Assembly (NCBI RefSeq): GCF_900102545.1
Contig: NZ_FNBN01000013.1
Span: 1 to 64,000 of the forward strand
Source of the DNA: Chitinophaga filiformis
Lineage (GTDB): Bacteria; Bacteroidota; Bacteroidia; Chitinophagales; Chitinophagaceae
DNA: 64,000 nucleotides
Direction: 5' to 3'
Part shown: piece after piece, positions 18,048-26,247 of the stretch
How positions within the stretch are numbered: the stretch's first letter is position 1
Layout: every line of letters begins with the position of its first letter
Notes under the pieces: model-generated
The model's input: only the letters and a program-made list of their open reading frames with translations
Told to the model about the DNA's origin: nothing
Databases searched by the model: none
Translations under genes and position numbers: made by a program

Positions 18048-20056
18048 CAGAAGCTGTATTTAAATGCAACATACACATTCCGTGGCGCCTGTACAAAATA
18101 CTTGCGGGTTCCATCTGCTTCTACATATCCATCGTTGTAATACTTCGCGCCGGCAATGTTATTGACAAACATTGAGAGCGTACAACCTGCAAGTGTATAC
18201 TGTGCTCTCGTATTCAGCAATACATATCCCTTCACAGCTGCTTCGTTCGCAAAGTCTATATATGCACGATGCTGATACCTGCCTGATACGGCTACGCCCA
18301 ATCGCTTATGCCGGTAAGCCACCTCCTGGTTAATGATCAGGGCAGGCGTTAATATAGGACTAAAGGATGTTGTCTGCTCCTTAATACGGCTATGATTGAA
18401 TGAAGAGTTGTTTGTAAAACTGAAAGCACCCAGCTGGTAAGCAGCATATAACTCAATACCTGTGCGGTAACTGCTTTCTACTTTATTGGTCAGTAGCAGT
18501 CCGTTCGGACCTACCTGTCCGTTTAACACGATCTCATTTTTGAAATCCATATAATATCCATTCAGCTGCAGGGCGAAATTACGCTGCTGCAAACGGATAC
18601 CCAGTTCATGATCTACGACTGATTCTGCATCACGGTTATAGATGATAGCCTTACCCGTACTATCTGCCGTCAAATCATCATTACCACCAAAAATGTCATT
18701 GCGTGTTGGTTCCCTGCCTGTTCTTCCGGCACTGTAGTATATACTGGCATGATCATTTACAGCGAAGCTCACACCGGCTTTTGGATTCAGGAAATGCCAG
18801 TCCATTTTATCAAAGGGCACACTGCCTTTATAGTCGAAAGTAGTATAGCGGTATTGCAGATCTGCATACAGGGTGAAACGGTGTAACTGATATTCTACTT
18901 TACTGAAAGCACTGATCTCATTCTTATAACCATCATTCTGATACAGCCTGCCCAACTGGCCATCGGTACCTGTATGCTGCCGGGTATACAGGTTGCCATG
19001 TATACCACTTGTCCATTTGAAACGGTCATAAGTCAGTGTGTAATTACAGAAGAATCCTCCAAAATGAGACCGGAAATCGTAATTGAACAGGTTTCCATCA
19101 CTTTCCAGACCAAGGTAATTGTTCAGGTCAAAATCATAGCCACCTTTCAGGTAGGTGTAATACAGGCTGGAACTAACCGTCGCATGACCGGAAGGCTGCC
19201 ATATATTCTGTAATTGTACCAGTCCCTGGAAAAAGCGGTCCTTTTCGGCCTTCGTATTGGCATTCGACCTTCTGTCTTTGGCGATCAGGGAGTCTGCTAC
19301 TGCCAGCCAGGCCATGCCGTTCTGCTGGTGTCCGGCCACGATATTGAGCTTCCAGGTACTTTTATCGTAATACAATCCTCCGCTGACAAATACAGACTGG
19401 GAGTTGTTGGAAGAGTGATATTTATATCCGTCTGTATATACCTGTGAAGCGCGTACATACAGGGATTTCCTGTTCTTTATGGCGCTCTGATGCTCGGCGA
19501 ATACCCGGAAGCTGTTATAGGACCCATAGCCTATACCAAGGTTGGTACTGGCAGTATTTCCAGCTTCCGGTGAGAACAGTTGTACACTACCGGCATAACT
19601 GGCAGCGCCGTTCTTGGAGGTGCCCACTCCCCGCTGTACCTGCAACCGGCTTACCGAATTCAGGATATCCGGGTAATTGGAAAAATAGGCGCCCTGGTCT
19701 TCTGGTTCATTCAATGGCATACCATCCAGGGTGGTATTGATCCGGGTCTGGTCCATTCCTCTCAGGCGGTAATACGAGTAGCCCTGCATGTTACCTGCAT
19801 CGGAATACACGGTAATGGAAGGCGTTTCTGATAAAAGAAAGGAGGGCTCCTGTCCGGTATTCTTTTCATCCAGCACTTTCATATTCAGGTTCTGATATGT
19901 TACAGGGGTGGCACTACCGGCCTGATAGGTAACAACGATCTCCTTTAAATGCTGGCTGCTGTCTCTTCTGTTCGTTAAGGTATCCTGGGCATCGGCTAAC
20001 AAAGGCAATAGCAGGGCTGAAACTGTGATAGCTCTCACATGACTAAAAATGGGCAT
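18047..20056 (-). CDS. TonB-dependent outer-membrane receptor
   Basis: A 669-residue protein with a signal peptide (cleavage after LLADAQ). A plug domain follows (about 35-150; LKEIVVTY, then YRLRGMDQTRINTTLDGMPL and VSRLQVQRGVGTS). A 22-strand-type barrel ends in RNVYVAFKYSF, with the terminal Phe used by the Bam machinery. It lacks the N-terminal carboxypeptidase-like domain of SusC proteins, and no SusD partner is near, so it resembles vitamin- or metal-type receptors. Coupling to pnuC and nadR suggests that it imports NAD, NMN or nicotinamide riboside across the outer membrane. The ligand is an inference. Confidence 0.93.
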   Translation of the reverse strand: MPIFSHVRAITVSALLLPLLADAQDTLTNRRDSSQHLKEIVVTYQAGSATPVTYQNLNMKVLDEKNTGQEPSFLLSETPSITVYSDAGNMQGYSYYRLRGMDQTRINTTLDGMPLNEPEDQGAYFSNYPDILNSVSRLQVQRGVGTSKNGAASYAGSVQLFSPEAGNTASTNLGIGYGSYNSFRVFAEHQSAIKNRKSLYVRASQVYTDGYKYHSSNNSQSVFVSGGLYYDKSTWKLNIVAGHQQNGMAWLAVADSLIAKDRRSNANTKAEKDRFFQGLVQLQNIWQPSGHATVSSSLYYTYLKGGYDFDLNNYLGLESDGNLFNYDFRSHFGGFFCNYTLTYDRFKWTSGIHGNLYTRQHTGTDGQLGRLYQNDGYKNEISAFSKVEYQLHRFTLYADLQYRYTTFDYKGSVPFDKMDWHFLNPKAGVSFAVNDHASIYYSAGRTGREPTRNDIFGGNDDLTADSTGKAIIYNRDAESVVDHELGIRLQQRNFALQLNGYYMDFKNEIVLNGQVGPNGLLLTNKVESSYRTGIELYAAYQLGAFSFTNNSSFNHSRIKEQTTSFSPILTPALIINQEVAYRHKRLGVAVSGRYQHRAYIDFANEAAVKGYVLLNTRAQYTLAGCTLSMFVNNIAGAKYYNDGYVEADGTRKYFVQAPRNVYVAFKYSF

Positions 20057-20140
20057 AGGGAAAAATTGTAATAATTACACAAATATATTAAGATGCGGGG
20101 GAGATAGATTAACATGTTCGTGTAAGTTATACCGATAATT

Positions 20141-20178
20141 GGCACTTCAGGTGAAAAATTGACGCTCCGGGTGAAAAT
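20141..20178 (-). promoter_or_regulatory. 20-base-period direct repeat upstream of the TonB-pnuC-nadR operon
   Basis: Two similar segments, CACTTCAGGTGAAAAATT (20143-20160) and CGCTCCGGGTGAAAATAA (20163-20180), repeat with an exact period of 20 bases, two helical turns. They lie about 90-125 bases upstream of the receptor start, in the divergent region shared with the Sel1 gene. A dimeric activator or repressor site is plausible; no known operator is recognised. Confidence 0.35.
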
Positions 20179-20261
20179 AATGTTTATATTTATCCTCCGG
20201 CGCGGGCTATGCCACACTGAAATCTCTACCTTAGAATGCGTTTTATCCCAAATTTTGCGAT

Positions 20262-20894
20262 ATGAAAAGCGATGCACCACTCCTCAATAAGTTAGAGCAG
20301 AACAGACGATTCCTGTTAGGATATCACCTGGCTTTTGAAACAGCTACACAGAGGAAAAACTGGCGACAAATTGTGCTGTTGTGGTTTTCCGCTGCTTCTG
20401 CCGGTCATCTGAGGGCACAGTTCTATCTGGGCACCTGTTATGATTATGGCCGAGGTGTGGAGAAAGATCCTGCCAGTGCTTACAAATGGTACTTAAAGGC
20501 AGCCCTGAAGGGGCATATGGAATCCCAATATAATGTTGGGTTCTTTTACCGGGAGGGCGAGGTCGTAAAGCAGAACGACAAGAAAGCCGTATACTGGTAC
20601 AAACTAGCTGCTGCACAAGGCGACACCGAGGCTGAAAGAGACCTGGGATACTGTTATTTCTATGGCTATGGCGTAAAAAAAGACGAGCAGAAGGCTGTCT
20701 TCTGGTATAAGAAAGCTGCAGCCAAAGACGACGCCAAGGCCTTGTACAATCTGGGCTTGTGTTATAAACACGGCGATGGCGTCAGAAAGTCCCAGCGTTG
20801 GGCGAAATATTATTTTGAGCGGGCTGCCCGGCTGGGTAACAGCGCCGCCTCCCTGCAACTGCGGGAAATTATGACCACCGGTCTATTCTCCTGA
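20262..20894 (+). CDS. Sel1-like repeat protein
   Basis: A 210-residue protein without a signal peptide. From about residue 48 it is built of Sel1 (TPR-like) repeats of 36 residues; four are clear, each with the pattern AQFYLGTCYDYGRGVEKD followed by KWYLKAA. Such solenoids mediate protein-protein contacts. The cytoplasmic partner is unknown, and the divergent TonB operon gives no further hint. Confidence 0.9.
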   Translation: MKSDAPLLNKLEQNRRFLLGYHLAFETATQRKNWRQIVLLWFSAASAGHLRAQFYLGTCYDYGRGVEKDPASAYKWYLKAALKGHMESQYNVGFFYREGEVVKQNDKKAVYWYKLAAAQGDTEAERDLGYCYFYGYGVKKDEQKAVFWYKKAAAKDDAKALYNLGLCYKHGDGVRKSQRWAKYYFERAARLGNSAASLQLREIMTTGLFS

Positions 20895-21075
20895 TCATAT
20901 CAAATCACCGGCTACTATCCTAATCCTTTTCCTGCTTGCCGGCTGGAGCCAGGTACATCAATCTACTCCATCCTGAAACCCACCCGTGTAAAAAAACAAA
21001 ATCAACCGGATCCTTGACTTATATTAGGGAACGTTATTGTATCGTCCGCTTATATCATTACCTCTTCATTAAATT

Positions 21076-22914
21076 ATGACCATGAGATCCTTCAGCACGC
21101 TTGTACTGTTTATGTTCCTGCTATGGCCGGGAATATTGACAGCCCAGTCCACGAAACTGATCACTAACCACGTTGGATACGAGTACAGCAAATCAAAACG
21201 CGCCATTATGATGGCGGAAACCAAAGTCGCCGTAGAAAATTTTGAACTGATAGACGCCACTACAGGCCGGAAAGTATTTACCGGGAAACCTGTTTACAGC
21301 GGTCCGGTCAACAAATGGAAAAACTGGCTGTTCTGGACCATCGACTTCAGTGACTATAAGACGCCCGGCAGCTATTTTTTACGGGCAACAGTCGCCGGTC
21401 AGCCTGTTCAGTCTTATCCTTTCACTATTGGCAAAAATGTACTGGAACAGGCCACTATCTCCGATGTGATCTATTATTTCAAAGGACAAAGAAGTTCTGG
21501 CCTGCTGGACCAGGCAGACCATCACCTGCTGCTCTCCGGAAAAACAACTGATACCATCGATGCGCATGGCGGCTGGTACGACGCCACTGGTGATTATGGT
21601 AAACACCTCTCCCACCTGTCCTTCTCCAGTTACTTCAATCCGCAGCAGGTATCACTCACCGTATGGAGCCTGCTGAAAACATATGATCTGCTGAAAAGAA
21701 AACCGGGCACTGACTACAGGCAATATATCCGGCGGGTGCTGGATGAGGCCCTGTATGGCGCGGATTACCTCGTACGACTGAAAGCGCCCGGTGGTTCTTT
21801 CTACCGCTCTGTGTCTGCACCGGGTCCAGGTAAACTGGCGAAAGACCGTACTATCCGGGCGGAAGACAAAGGCTACAGGATCAAACAATCCAAAGATCAA
21901 TCCTTTAGTGCAGGTACGGCCCCTGAGACCAACAACTGGCGCAGCTACCAGTCCAGTTACCGCTCCGGCGCCGGCGTTTCTATTGCTGCATTGGCAATAG
22001 CATCCACTTATGATACCTCCGGTGAATTCACCAATAAAGACTATCTGAAAGCGGCAGAAGATGCCTTCGCCTTCCTGGAAAAAGAGAACCCATTAATGAC
22101 CAATGATGGCAAGGAAAATATCGTAGATGATTACTGCGCCCTTAGCGCCGCAACAGAGCTCTATAAAGCTACTAAGAAGCCCATATACCTCGAGGCGGCC
22201 AATAAGCGTGCAAACGGGCTTATAAACAGGTTAATCAGCAAGGGTAAATACACCTACTTCAGGGCGGATGAAAAAGACAGACCCTTCTTCCATCCTTCTG
22301 ATGCGGGGCTACCCATTGTGAGCCTCCTGAATTACTATCCGCTGGCTGCAGCTGACGTACAGGCATCACTGAAAACGGTTATCCGGAAATATATGCAATA
22401 TGAACTGGCCCTGACAGCCGAAGTAAACAATCCTTTCGGATACAGCCGCCAATATACCGAAGACACTGCCGGCATCAGGAAAACAGCCTTCTTCTTCCCG
22501 CATGGCAGTGAGGCGTCTCCATGGTGGCAGGGCGAAAACGCAAGACTCGGTTCCGTTGCTACTGCCGCCAGAATGGCTGCACATTTCTTTAAGGAAGACA
22601 AACCATTCCATGATAGCCTGGAAAACCTTGCCTTGAATCAGCTAAACTGGATACTGGGACTGAATCCCTATGATGCCTGCATGCTGCAGGGCACGGGCCA
22701 TAACAATCCGGCCTATGGTTTCTTTGGTACTTTTGAGTATACCAATGCACCGGGAGGTATTGTGAATGGCATCACTTCCGGACTGGAAAACGAAGATGAC
22801 ATCGACTTTAATCTGTCTTACGCTATGACAAAGAAAGACTACGACTGGCGCTGGGCAGAACAATGGCTGCCGCATGCCGCCTGGTACCTGCTGGCTGTTG
22901 CAGTGAATGAATAA
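21076..22914 (+). CDS. GH9 family glycoside hydrolase, secreted
   Basis: A 612-residue protein with a signal peptide (cleavage near ILTAQ). An N-terminal cellulase Ig-like domain (about 25-120; TNHVGYEYSKSKRAIM) precedes a GH9 (alpha/alpha)6 barrel (about 125-610). The catalytic-base region reads GGWYDATGDYGKH (166-177), with one residue more between the two aspartates than the usual DAGD. The C-terminal AEQWLPHAAWYLLA supplies the expected acid glutamate. GH9 enzymes are mostly inverting endoglucanases, but Bacteroidota members also include exo-glucosidases and glucosaminidases. A second ATG at 21082 is an equally good start. Confidence 0.9.
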   Translation: MTMRSFSTLVLFMFLLWPGILTAQSTKLITNHVGYEYSKSKRAIMMAETKVAVENFELIDATTGRKVFTGKPVYSGPVNKWKNWLFWTIDFSDYKTPGSYFLRATVAGQPVQSYPFTIGKNVLEQATISDVIYYFKGQRSSGLLDQADHHLLLSGKTTDTIDAHGGWYDATGDYGKHLSHLSFSSYFNPQQVSLTVWSLLKTYDLLKRKPGTDYRQYIRRVLDEALYGADYLVRLKAPGGSFYRSVSAPGPGKLAKDRTIRAEDKGYRIKQSKDQSFSAGTAPETNNWRSYQSSYRSGAGVSIAALAIASTYDTSGEFTNKDYLKAAEDAFAFLEKENPLMTNDGKENIVDDYCALSAATELYKATKKPIYLEAANKRANGLINRLISKGKYTYFRADEKDRPFFHPSDAGLPIVSLLNYYPLAAADVQASLKTVIRKYMQYELALTAEVNNPFGYSRQYTEDTAGIRKTAFFFPHGSEASPWWQGENARLGSVATAARMAAHFFKEDKPFHDSLENLALNQLNWILGLNPYDACMLQGTGHNNPAYGFFGTFEYTNAPGGIVNGITSGLENEDDIDFNLSYAMTKKDYDWRWAEQWLPHAAWYLLAVAVNE

Positions 22915-22917
22915 AAC

Positions 22918-22956
22918 AAAAGCGGTGCAGGCTTATACAACCTGCACCGCTTTTAA
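22918..22956. terminator. Bidirectional intrinsic terminator
   Basis: A perfect 14-base inverted repeat (AAAAGCGGTGCAGG at 22918-22931, complement at 22941-22954) with a 9-base loop. The A-run and T-run on its two sides let it serve both the GH9 gene and the convergent TlpA-like gene. Confidence 0.9.
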
Positions 22957-22973
22957 ATGAAGTCCCTCTATCA

Positions 22974-24113
22974 CTAGTTCAGCAACTCCGCTAATTTCTT
23001 GTTCAGTGATTCTCCTCTCAGGTTATTCCCAATGACCTTTCCATCAGGACCAATCAGGAAACCGGCCGGCACTGCTGTTACACCATACAGTATGGCAGCT
23101 TCGTTAGACCATCCTTTCAGATCAGATACATGAATCCAGGGAACGCCATCTTTCTCGATCGCATCTTCCCATTTCTTCTTATCGCTATCCAGGGATACCG
23201 CGAGGATCTCAAAACCCTTGTCCTTATACAGCTTGTACTGTTCTTTCAGATTAGGATTCTCTGCACGACAGGGGGCGCACCAGCTTGCCCAGAACTCCAG
23301 CAGCACTGTTTTGCCTCTCAGGTCTTTCAGTGAAACAGGATTCCCTTTCACATTTTTCATGGCAAAGATGGGCGCTACAGCTCCTTTAGCGGTCAGTTGT
23401 ACTGACTTGATACGCTGATCTACCTCCTTCCCTTTTTTGGAATTACGGTATTTCGCATTCAGTCCATTGTAGATAGGCGTGATCTCTGTCATATCCTTTT
23501 TAAAGGTCATCGCTTCTGACAATGCAATCAATGCGAAAACAGAATTCGGATGTTCTTTCGCAAACAGCAGCTGTTTCTCTGCCCTGTCATTGACACGCTG
23601 GCGAAACCGCTGGTCAACGGCTTTTACAAAATTGGAATCAGCGCGCTGCGCTTCTGTACCTGCTGCAAAATCAGCATTTGCATCTTTGGTAATAGACATG
23701 ATGGTGCCGCCAATCACTTTGTTGTAAGCGTCTTCTTCCTCATGTACTTTAGAGCCGGTAAATACCGCATTACTCAGCGAGTCTTTCGAGCTGATGACGA
23801 TGTTTTCTTTACCAAACTGGAAATAGATCACATCTCCCGTATACACTGCCTTCATTTTCCCGTCTCCGTTATGCGCAAGCGCCATACGACAGGTAGCTAC
23901 TCCGGATAATTCCCCTGTAAACTTGAAGGTGCCGTCTATAACATCTGCGGAATCTTCCCTGCCACCTCCGGCATTCAGGAAATCGGTGTAGTCGAAATAA
24001 ACTCTGGCGGGTGCGTTGATATGACCTATTTTACCCGTAATGGAAAAGGTGTTGGATTGGGCCTTTGCGAGCATGGGTAAAAGTGCTGCAAAGAGCAAAA
24101 CTTGTTTTTTCAT
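22974..24113 (-). CDS. TlpA/ResA-like thiol-disulfide oxidoreductase with DUF4369 domain
   Basis: A 379-residue periplasmic protein with signal peptide MKKQVLLFAALLPMLAKAQ. An N-terminal DUF4369-like beta domain (about 22-125) is followed by a helical linker. A C-terminal thioredoxin fold (about 245-379) has the active site FWASWCAPC (Cys279/Cys282) and the cis-proline region AVPAGFLI. Such proteins reduce disulfides in the periplasm, for example on cytochrome c maturation clients. This architecture is common in Bacteroidota. It appears monocistronic and its partner is unknown. Confidence 0.94.
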   Translation of the reverse strand: MKKQVLLFAALLPMLAKAQSNTFSITGKIGHINAPARVYFDYTDFLNAGGGREDSADVIDGTFKFTGELSGVATCRMALAHNGDGKMKAVYTGDVIYFQFGKENIVISSKDSLSNAVFTGSKVHEEEDAYNKVIGGTIMSITKDANADFAAGTEAQRADSNFVKAVDQRFRQRVNDRAEKQLLFAKEHPNSVFALIALSEAMTFKKDMTEITPIYNGLNAKYRNSKKGKEVDQRIKSVQLTAKGAVAPIFAMKNVKGNPVSLKDLRGKTVLLEFWASWCAPCRAENPNLKEQYKLYKDKGFEILAVSLDSDKKKWEDAIEKDGVPWIHVSDLKGWSNEAAILYGVTAVPAGFLIGPDGKVIGNNLRGESLNKKLAELLN

Positions 24114-24272
24114 GGTTGATTCTGGTAAATTGGTTGGTTGCCTCTAAGCTAATAAATGAAAACAATAAAGATTGTTAACGAATATTAAAGCTGCGAATAA
24201 CTTCTTTCTGTTGACTTTACACACAACAGAGCGCGCACCAGCCTACCAATAAGACATACTAAACAACCTGTA

Positions 24273-24692
24273 TCATTTATTGGGGTACTTCTTTTGCAGA
24301 TAGGCAGCAGATTCTTTTACCAGTTGTTCCAGCACCTGGCTGTCTACGTCAGACAGCATTTTAATATAAAGACATCCTTTACCGGCCTTGTATTTTCCCA
24401 GTTTATCAAGTAAGGTCTGACGATTTTCGAAACCCATCACATACAATGAGATATTCTGCTTACGTGGTGAAAAGCCGGCCAGACAGGAATAACCTTCATG
24501 ACCACTTTCGTACTTATAGTGATATTGCCCGAAACCTACAATACTGCCACCCCACATTACGGGAGGGAAGGCGGTAGCCTTTTCCATTAATCTTACGAGG
24601 TCAAAACAATCCTTCCGCACGTTTTCGTCAGCTACACCGTCCAGGAAGTTTGCGACTGTCTGTTCGGTTGGTTTGGTTTTTTGTTCTGCCAT
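24273..24692 (-). CDS. DUF1801 domain protein
   Basis: A 139-residue cytoplasmic protein of the DUF1801 (YdhG/YjbR-like) type. It has FPPVMWGGSIVGFGQYHYKY in the centre, SLYVMGFENRQTLLDKLGKY, and a short CLYIKMLSDVDSQVLEQLV C-terminal part. The fold is known but no activity is established. A near-consensus -7 box (TAACTTTA on the minus strand, about 24709-24716) lies close upstream, downstream of an orphan hairpin described separately. Confidence 0.85.
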   Translation of the reverse strand: MAEQKTKPTEQTVANFLDGVADENVRKDCFDLVRLMEKATAFPPVMWGGSIVGFGQYHYKYESGHEGYSCLAGFSPRKQNISLYVMGFENRQTLLDKLGKYKAGKGCLYIKMLSDVDSQVLEQLVKESAAYLQKKYPNK

Positions 24693-24724
24693 ACACGGGG
24701 TTTTTATTTGTGTGTAAAGTTAAC

Positions 24725-24767
24725 AAAAAAGATAGCCCCTCTCACCTGCGCAGATGAGAGGGACTAT
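24725..24767 (-). terminator. Orphan intrinsic terminator on the minus strand
   Basis: Read on the minus strand, GATAGTCCCTCTCA (24767-24754), a 9-base loop and TGAGAGGGGCTATC (24744-24731) pair over 14 bases with one G-U, followed by six T's. No gene ends here, so it must close a small RNA or act as an attenuator in the DUF1801 leader. Confidence 0.7.
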
Positions 24768-25002
24768 CCTCAACTTAAAAACCACCGGCTGATTGCAGGT
24801 AGGTCTAAACAAGGCCTTTCGCCATCCGGGCCACAAGCAGACAAACTATCAATGCAAAATGAAAATCGTGTACCCCTGTAGATGGAGTGTCCGTAATACC
24901 TATACGAAAAGGTTATTTTCGCCATAAAATTAGCATGGCATCCCTCGTTCATTCATAGTAAATATTTGACATACTTGTAGTACAATTACTACAGGCTGTC
25001 GA

Positions 25003-25034
25003 TTGACATTACATAATAAAATATTATAACTTTG
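25003..25034 (+). promoter_or_regulatory. Bacteroidota-type promoter of the LuxR-like gene
   Basis: TAACTTTG (25027-25034) matches the -7 consensus TAnnTTTG exactly, and a TTG at 25003-25005 is placed for the -33 element. Transcription would start about 45 bases before the ATG at 25088. Confidence 0.55.
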
Positions 25035-25087
25035 TTTTATATACCTAAAAGACGTAAGTAACCATATACCTATTTATACGTTGATGA

Positions 25088-25696
25088 ATGAACTATATCC
25101 TTATTGCCCATGAACCCTCCATCGCACGCGATGGACTTTCTCAGATCATCACCATGTTACCCGCACCCGTTACGGTGCTAATGGTAGTAACTGCAGATGA
25201 TGTCATGGCAGCTATGAAAAAACAGACTTTTAACCTGCTTATCCTGAGCAGATATTTTCCGGGTATTGATACCCTGTCGATGATGAATGCGATCAGAAAA
25301 CAATCTCCTGCTACCAGGATATTGCTTTATTCTTCGCATAGTGAGAAAGCTATGATCATTGATTCATTATACCAGGAAGCAGATGCCTGTCTCAGTAAAA
25401 ATTCGACAGCAGAAGAAATACAACTGACACTCTCCTCCCTGCTGAAGGAAGAAAAGGAAATGCCTTTGTACGTGCCCTCGTCTGCCAATCCTTTAGCACA
25501 ACTCTCTTCCCGGGAAATAGAGGTGATGAACCTCCTGATAAAGGGACTTCCCTTACTGAAAATTGCGGCAAAAATGGAATTGCAGCTGACAACAGTAAGC
25601 ACTTACAAGACCCGTATTTTTAAAAAACTGGAAATCAATTCCATAGTAGAGCTGCTGGAAAAGATCAATATCTATGGCGCGCGAAAAGCTGTATAG
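25088..25696 (+). CDS. LuxR/NarL-type regulator with degenerate receiver
   Basis: A 202-residue protein with the NarL layout: a receiver-like domain (1-120) and a LuxR helix-turn-helix (about 140-195; LSSREIEVMNLLIKGLP, then LQLTTVSTYKTRIFKKL). The receiver lacks the phosphorylation site. The acidic pocket reads AHEPS instead of a DD pair, and the phosphoacceptor position is Ser54 in LLILSRYFPGID. It therefore should not be controlled by ordinary phosphotransfer; ligand binding or constitutive activity is more likely. No kinase gene is adjacent. The coiled-coil pair begins 146 bases downstream. Confidence 0.9.
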   Translation: MNYILIAHEPSIARDGLSQIITMLPAPVTVLMVVTADDVMAAMKKQTFNLLILSRYFPGIDTLSMMNAIRKQSPATRILLYSSHSEKAMIIDSLYQEADACLSKNSTAEEIQLTLSSLLKEEKEMPLYVPSSANPLAQLSSREIEVMNLLIKGLPLLKIAAKMELQLTTVSTYKTRIFKKLEINSIVELLEKINIYGARKAV

Positions 25697-25842
25697 ATCA
25701 ACTAAATAACACAGCTGGCAGGCATTTCAGGCTAATAAATTAAATTTTTATCATTTGAATATTATTTTTAACTTTATATCCCAGCTTTCCTGCCAGCTGT
25801 GTATATATACTATTATTAATAGCCCCAAACCCCGATTTTCCA

Positions 25843-26232
25843 ATGGACAAGTCACTTCGTATTGTTATCTACATCGTACTCGGACTCACATGTATCAACG
25901 CACTCATTACTTTCTTTGAGAAAAGCCAGTTAAAACAGATCCAGAAGAATATCGAAGCATCTCAGAGAAATATTGACACCGCGCTGAATTACATCAATGC
26001 CTCCCGCGCAAGACTGGATTCTTTACAGGGAGATGTTGACAAGTTCAAGTATTACATCAAGAACATCCAGACCAACGTCTCCATTTTAAACACTAAAAAG
26101 GAGATAGAGGAAGCTAAGTCAAATGCCAAACTGAAACAGACACTGGAAGAACTGAATGAAAAAGTGAAGAATTTCAAAGAAGAGCTGAAGGAGACCGACA
26201 GTCTTCCCCCAATTGAAGTAAAACCCCTGTAA
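25843..26232 (+). CDS. Membrane-anchored coiled-coil protein
   Basis: A 129-residue protein with one N-terminal hydrophobic helix (about 6-24). A long charged heptad-rich coiled coil runs from about residue 30 to 122 (KQIQKNIEASQRNIDTALNY, then KQTLEELNEKVKNFKEELKE). It lacks any enzymatic motif. It lies only 15 bases before another envelope coiled-coil gene, so the two probably work together as a scaffold. The family is not recognised. Confidence 0.75.
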   Translation: MDKSLRIVIYIVLGLTCINALITFFEKSQLKQIQKNIEASQRNIDTALNYINASRARLDSLQGDVDKFKYYIKNIQTNVSILNTKKEIEEAKSNAKLKQTLEELNEKVKNFKEELKETDSLPPIEVKPL

Positions 26233-26247
26233 ACTGACATTACACAT

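Larger units (their letters stand above)
24693..25087. other. 395-base intergenic region with orphan hairpin
   Basis: No convincing protein gene lies here. The region holds a strong minus-strand terminator hairpin (24731-24767), a weaker GGCC-flanked hairpin near 24817-24836, and the promoter of the LuxR-type gene at its right end (25003-25034). A 60-codon minus-strand frame (24770-24952) has no family resemblance and probably is not translated. Confidence 0.6.

Noticed and set aside
20057..20261. TPP or NAD riboswitch in front of the TonB-pnuC operon
   Set aside because: I could not find the conserved TPP core (CTGAGA with a later ACCTGA) or NAD riboswitch motifs; only a direct repeat is visible.
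24770..24952. 60-codon minus-strand frame as a small peptide or RiPP precursor
   Set aside because: No leader/core pattern or modification enzymes nearby; it probably is untranslated RNA.
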